NCBI GenBank assembly: GCA_042569785.1
Contig: JBHPGW010000002.1
Span: forward strand, 1-64,000
Source of the DNA: JBHPGW01 sp042569785
Lineage (GTDB): Bacteria; Planctomycetota; Phycisphaerae; Sedimentisphaerales; Anaerobacaceae
Direction: 5' to 3'
Length of the DNA stretch: 64,000 nt
Numbering within the stretch: position 1 is the stretch's first letter; each line of letters opens with the position of its first letter. The notes beneath the pieces are model-generated. The model made no database searches and had not been told where the DNA came from. It saw nothing but the letters and a program-made list of their open reading frames with translations. Positions 35,410-44,751 of the stretch are shown in pieces. The translations under genes and the position numbers were made by a program.

Positions 35410-36135
35410 ATGAACAACCAACCTAAGTATGTCCAGCTTGAAGCAGGAGCGTTTCTATCTGACCATGAGTTTCAGGCTATGTCTGCTGAGGAGCGTGGGG
35501 TTTATTGTGCACTGATATTTAACCTCTATTGCAATGGGGGGAAGTGTAAGCTCGACCATGTTAAACTTGGCCGGATCACAAACTGTAATAACTTTGAGGT
35601 AGTATGGCAGAATATATCAGAAAAGTTTCAAGTTCGGCGTGGCTTCATTTACCATAAAAGGGTTAGTCGAGAGCTAAAAACAGCAACCGAGCGAATGCAA
35701 ACTGCCAGAGAAAAAGCAGTTAAGGCAGCTAACGCCCGTTGGAATAAGGATGCTCCAAGCAATGCTCAAGCAAAGCATGGCGAATGCGATAAAGGTAAGG
35801 TAAGCGAAGGTAACGTAATCGAAGATAAGGGAAATAAAACTACGAATACGGATACGAAAGATTCTTCTTCTCTTACTACGAATCCGGTACGAGTACGGGG
35901 GCTGATATTTAATACTGAATTGGAAAAGATAATAAGGCCAGTTAATCAATCAGACCGAACTTGTTTTAGAAATATTACCAATTGGCTAATAGAGCAGTGC
36001 GGACACGGCAAATTTAATGAAAAGATATTTGACCGAGTGCTGGATTATGCAAAGGAAGCAAAAAACGGACGTAATCCCGCTGCCGTATTCATGGCATTGA
36101 TGAAAAAAGAACTTGGCTATAAACCAGCAGATTAA
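35410..36135 (+). CDS. YdaU/DUF1376-like phage replication protein
   Basis: About 241 residues from the ATG at 35410, which follows GAGGTG (a GTG at 35401 in frame is less likely). The N-terminal ~110 residues (YVQLEAGAFLSDHEFQAMSAEERGVYCALIFNLYCNGG; ARWNKD) match the DUF1376/YdaU type found in phage replication modules, then a low-complexity Lys/Asn/Thr linker (115-160) and a C-terminal helical domain. Probably a replication-initiation accessory of the element. Confidence 0.7.
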   Translation: MNNQPKYVQLEAGAFLSDHEFQAMSAEERGVYCALIFNLYCNGGKCKLDHVKLGRITNCNNFEVVWQNISEKFQVRRGFIYHKRVSRELKTATERMQTAREKAVKAANARWNKDAPSNAQAKHGECDKGKVSEGNVIEDKGNKTTNTDTKDSSSLTTNPVRVRGLIFNTELEKIIRPVNQSDRTCFRNITNWLIEQCGHGKFNEKIFDRVLDYAKEAKNGRNPAAVFMALMKKELGYKPAD

Positions 36136-36164
36136 AAAAAGTTTTAATTTTTAAGATTTAATAC

Positions 36165-36192
36165 TTGACATGATTCAAGTACAGTGTATATT
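36165..36192 (+). promoter_or_regulatory. strong sigma-70 promoter of the XRE-integrase operon
   Basis: TTGACA (36165-36170), 16-base spacer, TATATT (36187-36192). The expected start near 36199 leaves almost no leader before the ATG at 36202, so the mRNA may be near-leaderless. Confidence 0.65.
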
Positions 36193-36201
36193 GTAAATAT
36201 T

Positions 36202-36405
36202 ATGATTATTGAAACTATCCGAAAACAGATCAAGAAAAGTGGACTGAGCAGATACCGGATCAGCCAAGACACCGGAGTTGACCAGGCTACACTAACCCGC
36301 TTGATGCAAGGTAAGACTATCACTGTCGAGACCGCTGAAATTCTGCTCAAGTATTTTAGGATTGAACTGAAACCGAAAAAAAGCAAAAAGAAAAAGGCGA
36401 GGTGA
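36202..36405 (+). CDS. XRE-family repressor
   Basis: About 67 residues from the ATG at 36202. A single lambda-repressor-like helix-turn-helix (SRYRISQDTGVDQATLTRLMQGKTITVETAEILLKYF) and a Lys-rich tail. Ends 4 bases before the integrase gene, so it is probably an autoregulated switch for integration. Confidence 0.8.
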   Translation: MIIETIRKQIKKSGLSRYRISQDTGVDQATLTRLMQGKTITVETAEILLKYFRIELKPKKSKKKKAR

Positions 36406-36409
36406 TATT

Positions 36410-37843
<1,434 letters not shown>

Positions 37844-38112
37844 AAATCTAAGAGAAAACCATTTTCTGATAAATTTGCACTCACTTTACATTCAATTCGA
37901 AAAAATAGCAAGCAGTTTGACAGCAAATTGTGAGATTTTGTCTACACCGGCTGACAATGAGGTCTGTTTGTGTTTTTTATAGCTGCAATCAAGTGTGGAA
38001 TATGCTTGACCGGAAATGCGGAATTTGCGAATATGTAGTATTATCTTAGAGATGTATTTTGTTTTTTCAGGAACCTTTTGGTCCGAGGACGGTCGAAGTA
38101 AGGAGAATATCC

Positions 38113-38754
38113 GTGACAGAGACGGCAAATATTGACGCGCATTCGAAGTGGTCTTCCGGCAAGCCTGTGAGTATTGACGATGCGACGCTTGTTAAGCGAT
38201 ACCGACACGGCGATTCGGAGGCGATGGAGACGCTGATAATTAAATATCAAAACCGCATTTATAATACTGTCTTAAAAATTTGTGCAAATCCTGACGATGC
38301 GGCGGAACTTACTCAGGATACATTTGTCAAAGTAATAGAGAAAATAGAGCAGTTCCAGGGCAGAAGCGGTTTCTATACATGGGCGTTTAGAATAGCTGTT
38401 AATCTGACGTTGAACTACTGTAAGAGAGGGGTCAAGATCAGGTTTACGTCGCTGGATGCAGAGATCGACAGGGCTGATTCGCGTGTTAAGGGTGCTCTGA
38501 GGCAGTTTTTGACAGACGATAATGTGACGGATCCCGCGAGGATCGCAGGGACCAATGAACTTGGAGAATTGGCAGTAAAAGCGTTGATGGCCCTTGACGA
38601 TACGCACAGAGCGGTGGTCGTGCTTCGGGATGTTGAGTCAATGAGTTATGCTGATATTTCCAGGGTTCTCGAAGTGAATTTAGGGACGGTTAAAAGCAGG
38701 TTGAGCAGAGCAAGAAATAATCTGCGGGAGATTTTGGAGGCCTTTTTAAAATGA
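38113..38754 (+). CDS. ECF-type RNA polymerase sigma factor
   Basis: About 213 residues from GTG 38113, preceded by AAGGAG; the longer upstream frame begins with TTG and no ribosome site. Region 2 (LIIKYQNRIYNTVLKICANPDDAAELTQDTFVKVI) and region 4 (MSYADISRVLEVNLGTVKSRLSRARNNLREIL), typical of RpoE-like factors. The stop overlaps the next gene's ATG by 4 bases, pairing it with that anti-sigma protein. Confidence 0.92.
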   Translation: MTETANIDAHSKWSSGKPVSIDDATLVKRYRHGDSEAMETLIIKYQNRIYNTVLKICANPDDAAELTQDTFVKVIEKIEQFQGRSGFYTWAFRIAVNLTLNYCKRGVKIRFTSLDAEIDRADSRVKGALRQFLTDDNVTDPARIAGTNELGELAVKALMALDDTHRAVVVLRDVESMSYADISRVLEVNLGTVKSRLSRARNNLREILEAFLK

Positions 38755-39788
38755 TAGAAAAAGGTAATATCGATGAAATGCTGAACGGTTATATCGACGG
38801 GGAACTGTCAACCAGGCAAATGACTGAGATCAAAAGGCTGATAAGAAACGATCAGCAGATCGCTGAGAAGCTTAAAGAATTGCAGAAGTGTAAAGTGCTG
38901 CTGCAATCTTTGCCGAAAGAGCAGGCGCCGGCTGGGATGATGGACGATATAAAGGCAGCGATGGAAAGAAAAACATTGTTGAGCAGCGAGACGTTGTCAT
39001 TTGATCAGCAACAAGGGAGTAAACATTTGATACTGCGCAAAATAGCATCCGTTGCGGCTATGGTGGTGCTGATGGCGGTGTTGGGTGCGGTAGTTTATAT
39101 GGTCGTTGCTCCGCAAGGTCGATCGGTGGAACCGACTGTTAGTGAGCCGATCGCTCTTGCACCGACAGAGCCTGCTGCGGTAGTGACCACAGCAGAACCA
39201 GCTAAAGAAGCAGTTGCCACCGTTGAGGCCAGACCTTTTTATGCCAGGCTCGAATTGAAAACTTCACAGTTAGAAAGCATTGATGCGGTTATCAAGAAAT
39301 CTATTGCCGAGGCGGGGTTGACCAATAAACTTAGCGGCGCGTCTGAGCAGAGTAAAGGGCTTTATGTTATTAGCTGCAGCAGCCAGAATTTAAGTTTACT
39401 TCTGGCCCAGATGCAAAGAAACTGGAACAAGTTCAAGGCACCGACGTTAGTTGTAAACAGTGATAGTTCTGACAAGCAGATCAAGGTCAAGGATGTCACC
39501 ACCAATCAGATCGCCGAAATTGTCGGCTCCGATACGCTTGAGGGGAGTTTGGAAACAGCCAGGGAATTTGCTCTTTTGAATAAAAGCGGTATCGGCGGAT
39601 TGCTGGGCAACCAGGAAATGATAGTCGACGACAGTACAGGCAACGATCTGACGGCAATACCAAAACGCATACCCAAACCAAAATTAACCTGGGACGAAGC
39701 AGCTAAAACTGCTGACAAAGACAGTGAATCCGGGCTGAGAGTGTACTTAACTATTGTAGTTGAAGAAATTCAAAACGATAACGAATAA
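38751..39788 (+). CDS. membrane anti-sigma factor
   Basis: 345 residues. Short cytoplasmic N-terminus (LNGYIDGELSTRQMTEIKRLI) of the anti-sigma type but without the His-x3-Cys-x2-Cys zinc motif, one membrane segment (about 103-122), then an Ala/Glu/Pro linker and an extracytoplasmic domain of about 180 residues. Coupled with the sigma gene by ATGA overlap. The signal it senses is unknown. Confidence 0.8.
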   Translation: MIEKGNIDEMLNGYIDGELSTRQMTEIKRLIRNDQQIAEKLKELQKCKVLLQSLPKEQAPAGMMDDIKAAMERKTLLSSETLSFDQQQGSKHLILRKIASVAAMVVLMAVLGAVVYMVVAPQGRSVEPTVSEPIALAPTEPAAVVTTAEPAKEAVATVEARPFYARLELKTSQLESIDAVIKKSIAEAGLTNKLSGASEQSKGLYVISCSSQNLSLLLAQMQRNWNKFKAPTLVVNSDSSDKQIKVKDVTTNQIAEIVGSDTLEGSLETAREFALLNKSGIGGLLGNQEMIVDDSTGNDLTAIPKRIPKPKLTWDEAAKTADKDSESGLRVYLTIVVEEIQNDNE

Positions 39789-39808
39789 CGCGATCTTAAG
39801 GGACATAT

Positions 39809-40348
39809 ATGTTTGAAGTAGAAAAGTGCTGTTTGGCGGTTGTTGATGTTCAGGGCAAGCTCGCTGGGCTAATGCACGAAAAAGAAAAGCTATTTGACAA
39901 CATTGTGATCTTGATCAAAGTCGCTAAGAAGCTGGATATTCCCATTCTTTGGTGCCAACAGGTTCCCTCTGCTCTTGGTCAGACTGTAGAACCGATAGCT
40001 GAGCTTTTAAGCGATAATAAGCCGATAGACAAATCTGATTTTAGCTGTTATCGCAACGCGGAGTTTAAAAAGAAAATAAACGAACTTGGCCGTAGTCAGG
40101 TTCTGCTTTGCGGAATAGAAACGCATGTCTGTATTTATCAAACCGGATGTGATCTGGAAGCTGACGGTTTCGATGTTGGTATAATTTGCGATGGCGTATC
40201 GTCGAGGACAGTTGAGAATAAGCAGATCGCCCTTGATCGAATGGCCGCCGAAGGAATTGCACTGGTCGGCGTTGAGATGATATTATTCGAACTGCTGCAA
40301 ACTGCTAAGCATCCCGCGTTTAGAGAAATCGTAAAACTTATAAAATAG
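39809..40348 (+). CDS. isochorismatase-family hydrolase
   Basis: 179 residues, cysteine hydrolase fold. Catalytic triad visible: Asp13 region (VVDVQGKLA), Lys in DKSDFSCY, Cys in LCGIETHVCIYQT. Close to YcaC-type and nicotinamidase-related hydrolases; substrate unknown. Starts 20 bases after the anti-sigma gene. Confidence 0.88.
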   Translation: MFEVEKCCLAVVDVQGKLAGLMHEKEKLFDNIVILIKVAKKLDIPILWCQQVPSALGQTVEPIAELLSDNKPIDKSDFSCYRNAEFKKKINELGRSQVLLCGIETHVCIYQTGCDLEADGFDVGIICDGVSSRTVENKQIALDRMAAEGIALVGVEMILFELLQTAKHPAFREIVKLIK

Positions 40349-40482
40349 TTTAATCTTCGTATACCCCATTAGGCATACACAATTCGCTTAGGCGTCAACA
40401 CTGTAAAATAAAGCTTTTGCTGCGTCGTGACGAAATAATGATAGTTTTTTTACCACAGTAGATTTTAGAGAAAGACTTTATT

Positions 40483-40662
40483 ATGCCACAGACATCGCTA
40501 AAGCGGTCCCGGTCCAAAGCGAAATTTAAAGAACGTATTATGAACATGCCTGACTGGGATAGCTGTGGCTTGACAGAATTATACCTGGACGAGTTAAGCG
40601 TGAAAGAACTTCGTGATATTTATTCAATCGCCAAAGCAATGCGGCTAAGCAAGAAGCTTTGA
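40483..40662 (+). CDS. small basic protein, unknown
   Basis: 59 residues: MPQTSLKRSRSKAKFKERI, an acidic middle (LTELYLDELSVKELRDIYSI) and a basic end (MRLSKKL). Amphipathic pattern in keeping with a real small protein. Weak ribosome site (AGAGAAAG). Convergent with fmdB. No family recognised. Confidence 0.45.
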   Translation: MPQTSLKRSRSKAKFKERIMNMPDWDSCGLTELYLDELSVKELRDIYSIAKAMRLSKKL

Positions 40663-40682
40663 CTATTTCAAAGCAGAGGGGA

Positions 40683-40985
40683 TTAATTTTCTTTGGTTTT
40701 TGTTTTTGGCTTAGCTTTTTTGTCGGACTTACTGTCTTTAGCTTTATCTTTAGTGGTGGCCTTGGCGGTCTTTGCGTTTTTTTGGCCGGTCTTGTAGTTA
40801 TCACTGCGATAGTCGGTTTCGTAAAAGCCTGAGCCTTTAAAAATTATACCGGCACCTGAACCGATAAGTCTTTTCAGTTCCATCTTTCCACATTTGGGAC
40901 ACTTTCGCAAGGGGTTTGAGGTGATCGATTGAAACTGCTCGAACTGATGGTCACATTCCTGGCATAAATAATCGTAAGTAGGCAT
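40683..40985 (-). CDS. FmdB-family zinc-ribbon protein
   Basis: 100 residues. N-terminal FmdB zinc ribbon (MPTYDYLCQECDHQFEQ, then KCPKCGK), a conserved GSGFYETDY segment, then a Lys/Ala/Thr-rich disordered tail. Last gene of the heat-shock operon, 5 bases after grpE. Role unknown in most bacteria; zinc binding is expected. Confidence 0.85.
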   Translation of the reverse strand: MPTYDYLCQECDHQFEQFQSITSNPLRKCPKCGKMELKRLIGSGAGIIFKGSGFYETDYRSDNYKTGQKNAKTAKATTKDKAKDSKSDKKAKPKTKTKEN

Positions 40986-40990
40986 ATTAG

Positions 40991-41539
40991 TCAGCCCTCA
41001 ATATTCTCTGTTTCCTGCTGCTGGGTCTCGTGTTTATTGACAATAACTTTCCCCGGCCGAATGACACGGCCGTTTAGCTTGTACCCAGCTTGAAATTCTT
41101 CAAGCACAATATCATCTTCCTTGTCGGCCTCTGCTCGGCGCATCATTGCCTGGTGCAGTGCGGGATTAAATTTTTCTCCCAGTGATTCTATCCGCTCGAC
41201 GTTGTTGGATTTCAAGGCCTCAAGCATTTGATCGTAAACGATCCTGATGCCCTCGGCTAAAACGGCAATACTTTCGGCAGTATCGGCGTTTTGCAGTGTA
41301 TGCTCGAAATTATCAAGTATTGGCAGCAGTGTCTTTATTATTTTTTCCTTTTCGTAAGAGATACTGTCGGCGATCTGCTTTGGCGCTCTCTTCTGGTAAT
41401 TGGCGTAGTCGGCAGAAACCCGCTGGAGCTGAGCGAAAAGTTCGTCTTTTTCTTTTTGCAGATTTTCCAACTGCTCTTCGAGATTCTCGGCCTTAGCGTC
41501 TGGTTTTTTTTTGATTTTTTTTGTATTCTTTTCTTTCAT
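40991..41539 (-). CDS. grpE: nucleotide exchange factor GrpE
   Basis: 182 residues. N-terminal coiled coil (about 15-60), dimer helix, then the GrpE beta domain (EKFNPALHQAMMR, GYKLNGRVIRPGKVIV). Exchanges ADP for ATP on DnaK; no dnaK in this window. ATG overlaps the dnaJ stop by 4 bases. Confidence 0.95.
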   Translation of the reverse strand: MKEKNTKKIKKKPDAKAENLEEQLENLQKEKDELFAQLQRVSADYANYQKRAPKQIADSISYEKEKIIKTLLPILDNFEHTLQNADTAESIAVLAEGIRIVYDQMLEALKSNNVERIESLGEKFNPALHQAMMRRAEADKEDDIVLEEFQAGYKLNGRVIRPGKVIVNKHETQQQETENIEG

Positions 41540-42678
41540 TTATTATTACCAAAATACTTTTTCAACTTTTCAAAAAATTTACTGGATTGCGGCAAAATGG
41601 TTTTGTTTTCTGTAGCGGCAAATTCCCTTAACAGTTCCTGTTGTTTGGAGTTTAATTTTTTCGGAGTTTCAATAATGATCTGGACGAGCTGGTCCCCTGT
41701 TCGTCTTGTCCTCATGCTTGGCAGGCCCTTGCCGTTTATTCTGAATACGCTGCCGTATTGTGTTCCGGATGGAACCTTGAAGTGTTCGGCCCCGTCGATA
41801 CTCGGGACATCGATAGTCGCTCCGAGAGCGGCCTGGGAGTAACTTATTGGTACCGTAGCGATGAGATCGTTTCCATCACGCTGTAGAAACTCGTGGGGGG
41901 CAATCCTTACGTAACAGTATAGATCGCCCCTTGGCCCGCCGTTCTTGCCGGGCTCGCCTTCGTTGGATACACGAATAGCCTGTCCGTCGTGTACCCCTGG
42001 TGGGATCTTGATACTTACTACTCGTTTTTTTGGTTCGGTGCCGGTACCCCTGCATTTTTTGCACGGGGTAGTAATTACCTGGCCCGATCCGCCGCACTGG
42101 CGACACGTTGAAATCATCTGGAAGAAACCCCCGCCAGTTGCCACCTGCCCTGACCCTTTACAGGCAGGGCATTTGCCTGGCTTGGTACCCTTGGCGCATC
42201 CTGATCCGGAGCATTGTGAGCAAATATCTTTACGCGTAAATTCGATGGTCTTTTCTGTGCCTGTAGAAACTTCATATAGTGACAATCCGACAGAAGTTTC
42301 AAGGTCGTAGCCTCGTTTTGGGCCGGTGCGTCGTCTTTGTCCGCCGCCGCCACTGCCGAATATGTCACCAAAGCTGCCAAAACCGAAAAGATCCTCGAAG
42401 ACACTGCCGATATCCTGCCATTGCATGTGCGAATAATCGCGCATCCCCATACCGCTCAAACCTTCATGGCCGTATTGATCGTAACGCTTGCGTTTTTCGG
42501 CGTCGCTTAGAACCTCATAGGCCTCGGCGCACTTTTTGAATTTGTCCTCGGCATCCTTATTGCCCTGGTTCTTATCGGGATGATACTTCATCGCCATACG
42601 TCGATACGCACGTTTTATATCGTCAGCGGAAGCATCCTTGCTTATACCCAGAACTTCATAGTAATCGCGTTTGGCCAT
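41536..42678 (-). CDS. dnaJ: chaperone DnaJ
   Basis: 380 residues. J domain (YHPDKNQGN with HPD), Gly-rich region, four CxxCxGxG zinc repeats (CSQCSGSG, CPACKGSG, CRQCGGSG, CKKCRGTG), then the client-binding beta domains. Co-chaperone of DnaK, co-transcribed with grpE and groEL2. Confidence 0.97.
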   Translation of the reverse strand: MAKRDYYEVLGISKDASADDIKRAYRRMAMKYHPDKNQGNKDAEDKFKKCAEAYEVLSDAEKRKRYDQYGHEGLSGMGMRDYSHMQWQDIGSVFEDLFGFGSFGDIFGSGGGGQRRRTGPKRGYDLETSVGLSLYEVSTGTEKTIEFTRKDICSQCSGSGCAKGTKPGKCPACKGSGQVATGGGFFQMISTCRQCGGSGQVITTPCKKCRGTGTEPKKRVVSIKIPPGVHDGQAIRVSNEGEPGKNGGPRGDLYCYVRIAPHEFLQRDGNDLIATVPISYSQAALGATIDVPSIDGAEHFKVPSGTQYGSVFRINGKGLPSMRTRRTGDQLVQIIIETPKKLNSKQQELLREFAATENKTILPQSSKFFEKLKKYFGNNK

Positions 42679-42704
42679 TAATTAGTATCTCGTATCTTGT
42701 ATCT

Positions 42705-42755
42705 CGTATCTCGTGTCTGGTACCAAGTGATCAGAACTCACGAGATACGGTTTTT
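42705..42755 (+). terminator. 11-bp hairpin between groEL2 and dnaJ
   Basis: CGTATCTCGTG (42705-42715) and CACGAGATACG (42739-42749) pair perfectly; a T run follows only on the plus strand. On the minus (operon) strand it may be a processing or attenuation site. It is flanked by ATCTCGT short repeats. Confidence 0.4.
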
Positions 42756-42757
42756 AT

Positions 42758-44380
42758 CTATCTTATAGCCCCTGGTATAGGCTCTTCGTCTTCGTCCTTG
42801 AGGTCGGTTATAAGCACGTTTGTAGTTAACATCAAGCCCGCAACCGAAGCTGCTGTTTCTAATGCTGTTCTTGCGACCTTTGCCGGGTCGATTATTCCTT
42901 CCTTGAACATATCGACATATTCACCGGTGTTGGCATTATAGCCGATAGTATCTTTTTTCTCCAGCTTTTCGATAAGTTCTGCGACGATCACATCGCCTGG
43001 CTCACTGGAGTTGTCAACTATCTGTTTTGTCGGGGCCTTTAATGCGTTGCAGACTATATCGAAACCGATCTTTTCATCGCCCTTGACTTTTCCCCGAGCC
43101 GCCTGTACTTGGGCAATAGCACGCAGGAATATGACACCGCCGCCTGGGATAACACCCTCAGCAGCAGCAGCTTTTGTGGCGTGAAGAGCATCGTCGAGCA
43201 GGTCCTTACGCTCTTTCATCTCAACTTCAGTAGCGGCACCAGCTTTGATGACAGCTACCCCGCCTGTTAACTTGGCAAGGCGTTCCTGAAGTTTTTCACG
43301 GTCGTAGTCACTTGTACTCTTTTCCATTTGGCTGCGAATCTGGCCGCAACGCGATTCGATGTCTTTCTTCTTGCCCGCACCTTCGATTATCGTGGTGGTT
43401 TCCTTACCGATGACAAGTTTCTTGACCTGCCCCAATTGCGAAAGCTCTACAGTTTCCAGCTTGATACCAAGGTCCTCAGTAATGACCTGTCCGCCGGTAA
43501 GTGTTGCGATGTCAGCCATCATGGCTTTTCTGCGGTCGCCAAAACCTGGAGCCTTGACCGCACAAACTTTGAGTACACCCTGCAGACGGTTGATGACCAG
43601 AGCGGCTAATGCTTCGCCCTCAACATCTTCCGCGATGATCAGCAGTGGCTTTGCTACCTGGGCGGTCTTTTCCAACAGCGGAATAATTTCGCGAATGTTG
43701 GATATTTTCTTTTCGTGCAGAAGGATATAAGCATCTTCGAGAACAGCTTCGAGAGTGCCGGCATCGGTCATGAAGTAAGGCGAGATGTAGCCTTTGTCGA
43801 ACTGCATACCTTCGACAACTTCGAGCTCATTTTCCATGCCTTTACCTTCTTCGACCTCGATAACGCCTTCCTTGCCAACCTTGTCCATAGCGTCAGCGAG
43901 AATCTCTCCGACAGACGGGTCGTTATTAGAACTGATGGTCGCAACCTTTGCTATGTCTGAGTGGCCTTTGACATCGACACTGACAGAAGCGATAAACTTA
44001 GTAACCACCTCAGCCGCCTTGTTGATACCACGCTGGATAGCTGTAGGATTGACGCCTGAAGTGACGTATTTTAGTCCTTCGGTATAAATAGCTTCAGCTA
44101 ATACGGTCGAAGTGGTAGTTCCATCTCCGACGAGGTCGGAGGTTTTGCTGGCTACCTGATTGACCATCTTGGCGCCCATATTTTGGAAAGCTTCGGGCAG
44201 TTCGATCTCTTTACTTACCGAAACACCATCCTTGGTTACCTTTGGGCTGCCCCAGCTTTTTTGGAGAATAACATTTCTGCCTGTCGGGCCAAGTGTAACT
44301 TTAACCGCGGCGGCGAGCTGTGAAAGGCCGTCTTTAAGCTGGCCTCGAGCGTTATCATCAAACATTAATTGTTTTGCCAT
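42758..44380 (-). CDS. groEL: chaperonin GroEL, second paralogue without GGM tail
   Basis: 540 residues, complete. ATP site VGDGTTTSTVLAEAI and GGGVIF present, ring-contact and apical domains in order. The C-terminus ends EDEEPIPGAIR with no Gly-Gly-Met repeat, unlike groEL1. N-terminal FDDNARGQLKDGLSQLA differs from the usual start. A specialised folding ring seems likely. Third gene of the operon. Confidence 0.95.
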   Translation of the reverse strand: MAKQLMFDDNARGQLKDGLSQLAAAVKVTLGPTGRNVILQKSWGSPKVTKDGVSVSKEIELPEAFQNMGAKMVNQVASKTSDLVGDGTTTSTVLAEAIYTEGLKYVTSGVNPTAIQRGINKAAEVVTKFIASVSVDVKGHSDIAKVATISSNNDPSVGEILADAMDKVGKEGVIEVEEGKGMENELEVVEGMQFDKGYISPYFMTDAGTLEAVLEDAYILLHEKKISNIREIIPLLEKTAQVAKPLLIIAEDVEGEALAALVINRLQGVLKVCAVKAPGFGDRRKAMMADIATLTGGQVITEDLGIKLETVELSQLGQVKKLVIGKETTTIIEGAGKKKDIESRCGQIRSQMEKSTSDYDREKLQERLAKLTGGVAVIKAGAATEVEMKERKDLLDDALHATKAAAAEGVIPGGGVIFLRAIAQVQAARGKVKGDEKIGFDIVCNALKAPTKQIVDNSSEPGDVIVAELIEKLEKKDTIGYNANTGEYVDMFKEGIIDPAKVARTALETAASVAGLMLTTNVLITDLKDEDEEPIPGAIR

Positions 44381-44428
44381 TTTTCATTACCTCGTTTAAT
44401 TTGGGTATTATTATTTGTAAACGAAAAC

Positions 44429-44719
44429 CTACTTTTCAACTATTCCGAGAATATCACTTTCACGGATGATTATAAGCTTTTTACCGTCGACTTCGACGTC
44501 GTTGCCGGCGTATTTAGAATAAAGCACCTTATCGTTTTTCTTGACGCTCATCTTGCTTAGCTGACCGTTATCAAGCTGTTTGCCAGGCCCTGCTGCTATG
44601 ATCTTACCGATCTGAGGTTTTTCCTTGGCCGCTTCCGGTAAAAATATCCCACCCGCGGTTTTTTCTTCGGCTTCTAACTGCTCCAATACTACTCTATCAT
44701 CTAAAGGTCTAAGTTTCAT
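44429..44719 (-). CDS. groES: co-chaperonin GroES
   Basis: 96 residues. LRPLDDRVVLEQLEAEEKTAGGIFLPEAAKEKP (mobile loop) and the closing VDGKKLIIIRESDILGIVE are family-typical. Lies between two groEL genes on the same strand. Confidence 0.97.
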   Translation of the reverse strand: MKLRPLDDRVVLEQLEAEEKTAGGIFLPEAAKEKPQIGKIIAAGPGKQLDNGQLSKMSVKKNDKVLYSKYAGNDVEVDGKKLIIIRESDILGIVEK

Positions 44720-44751
44720 AACGAACTCCTTTTGTATTCAATATTGTTATC

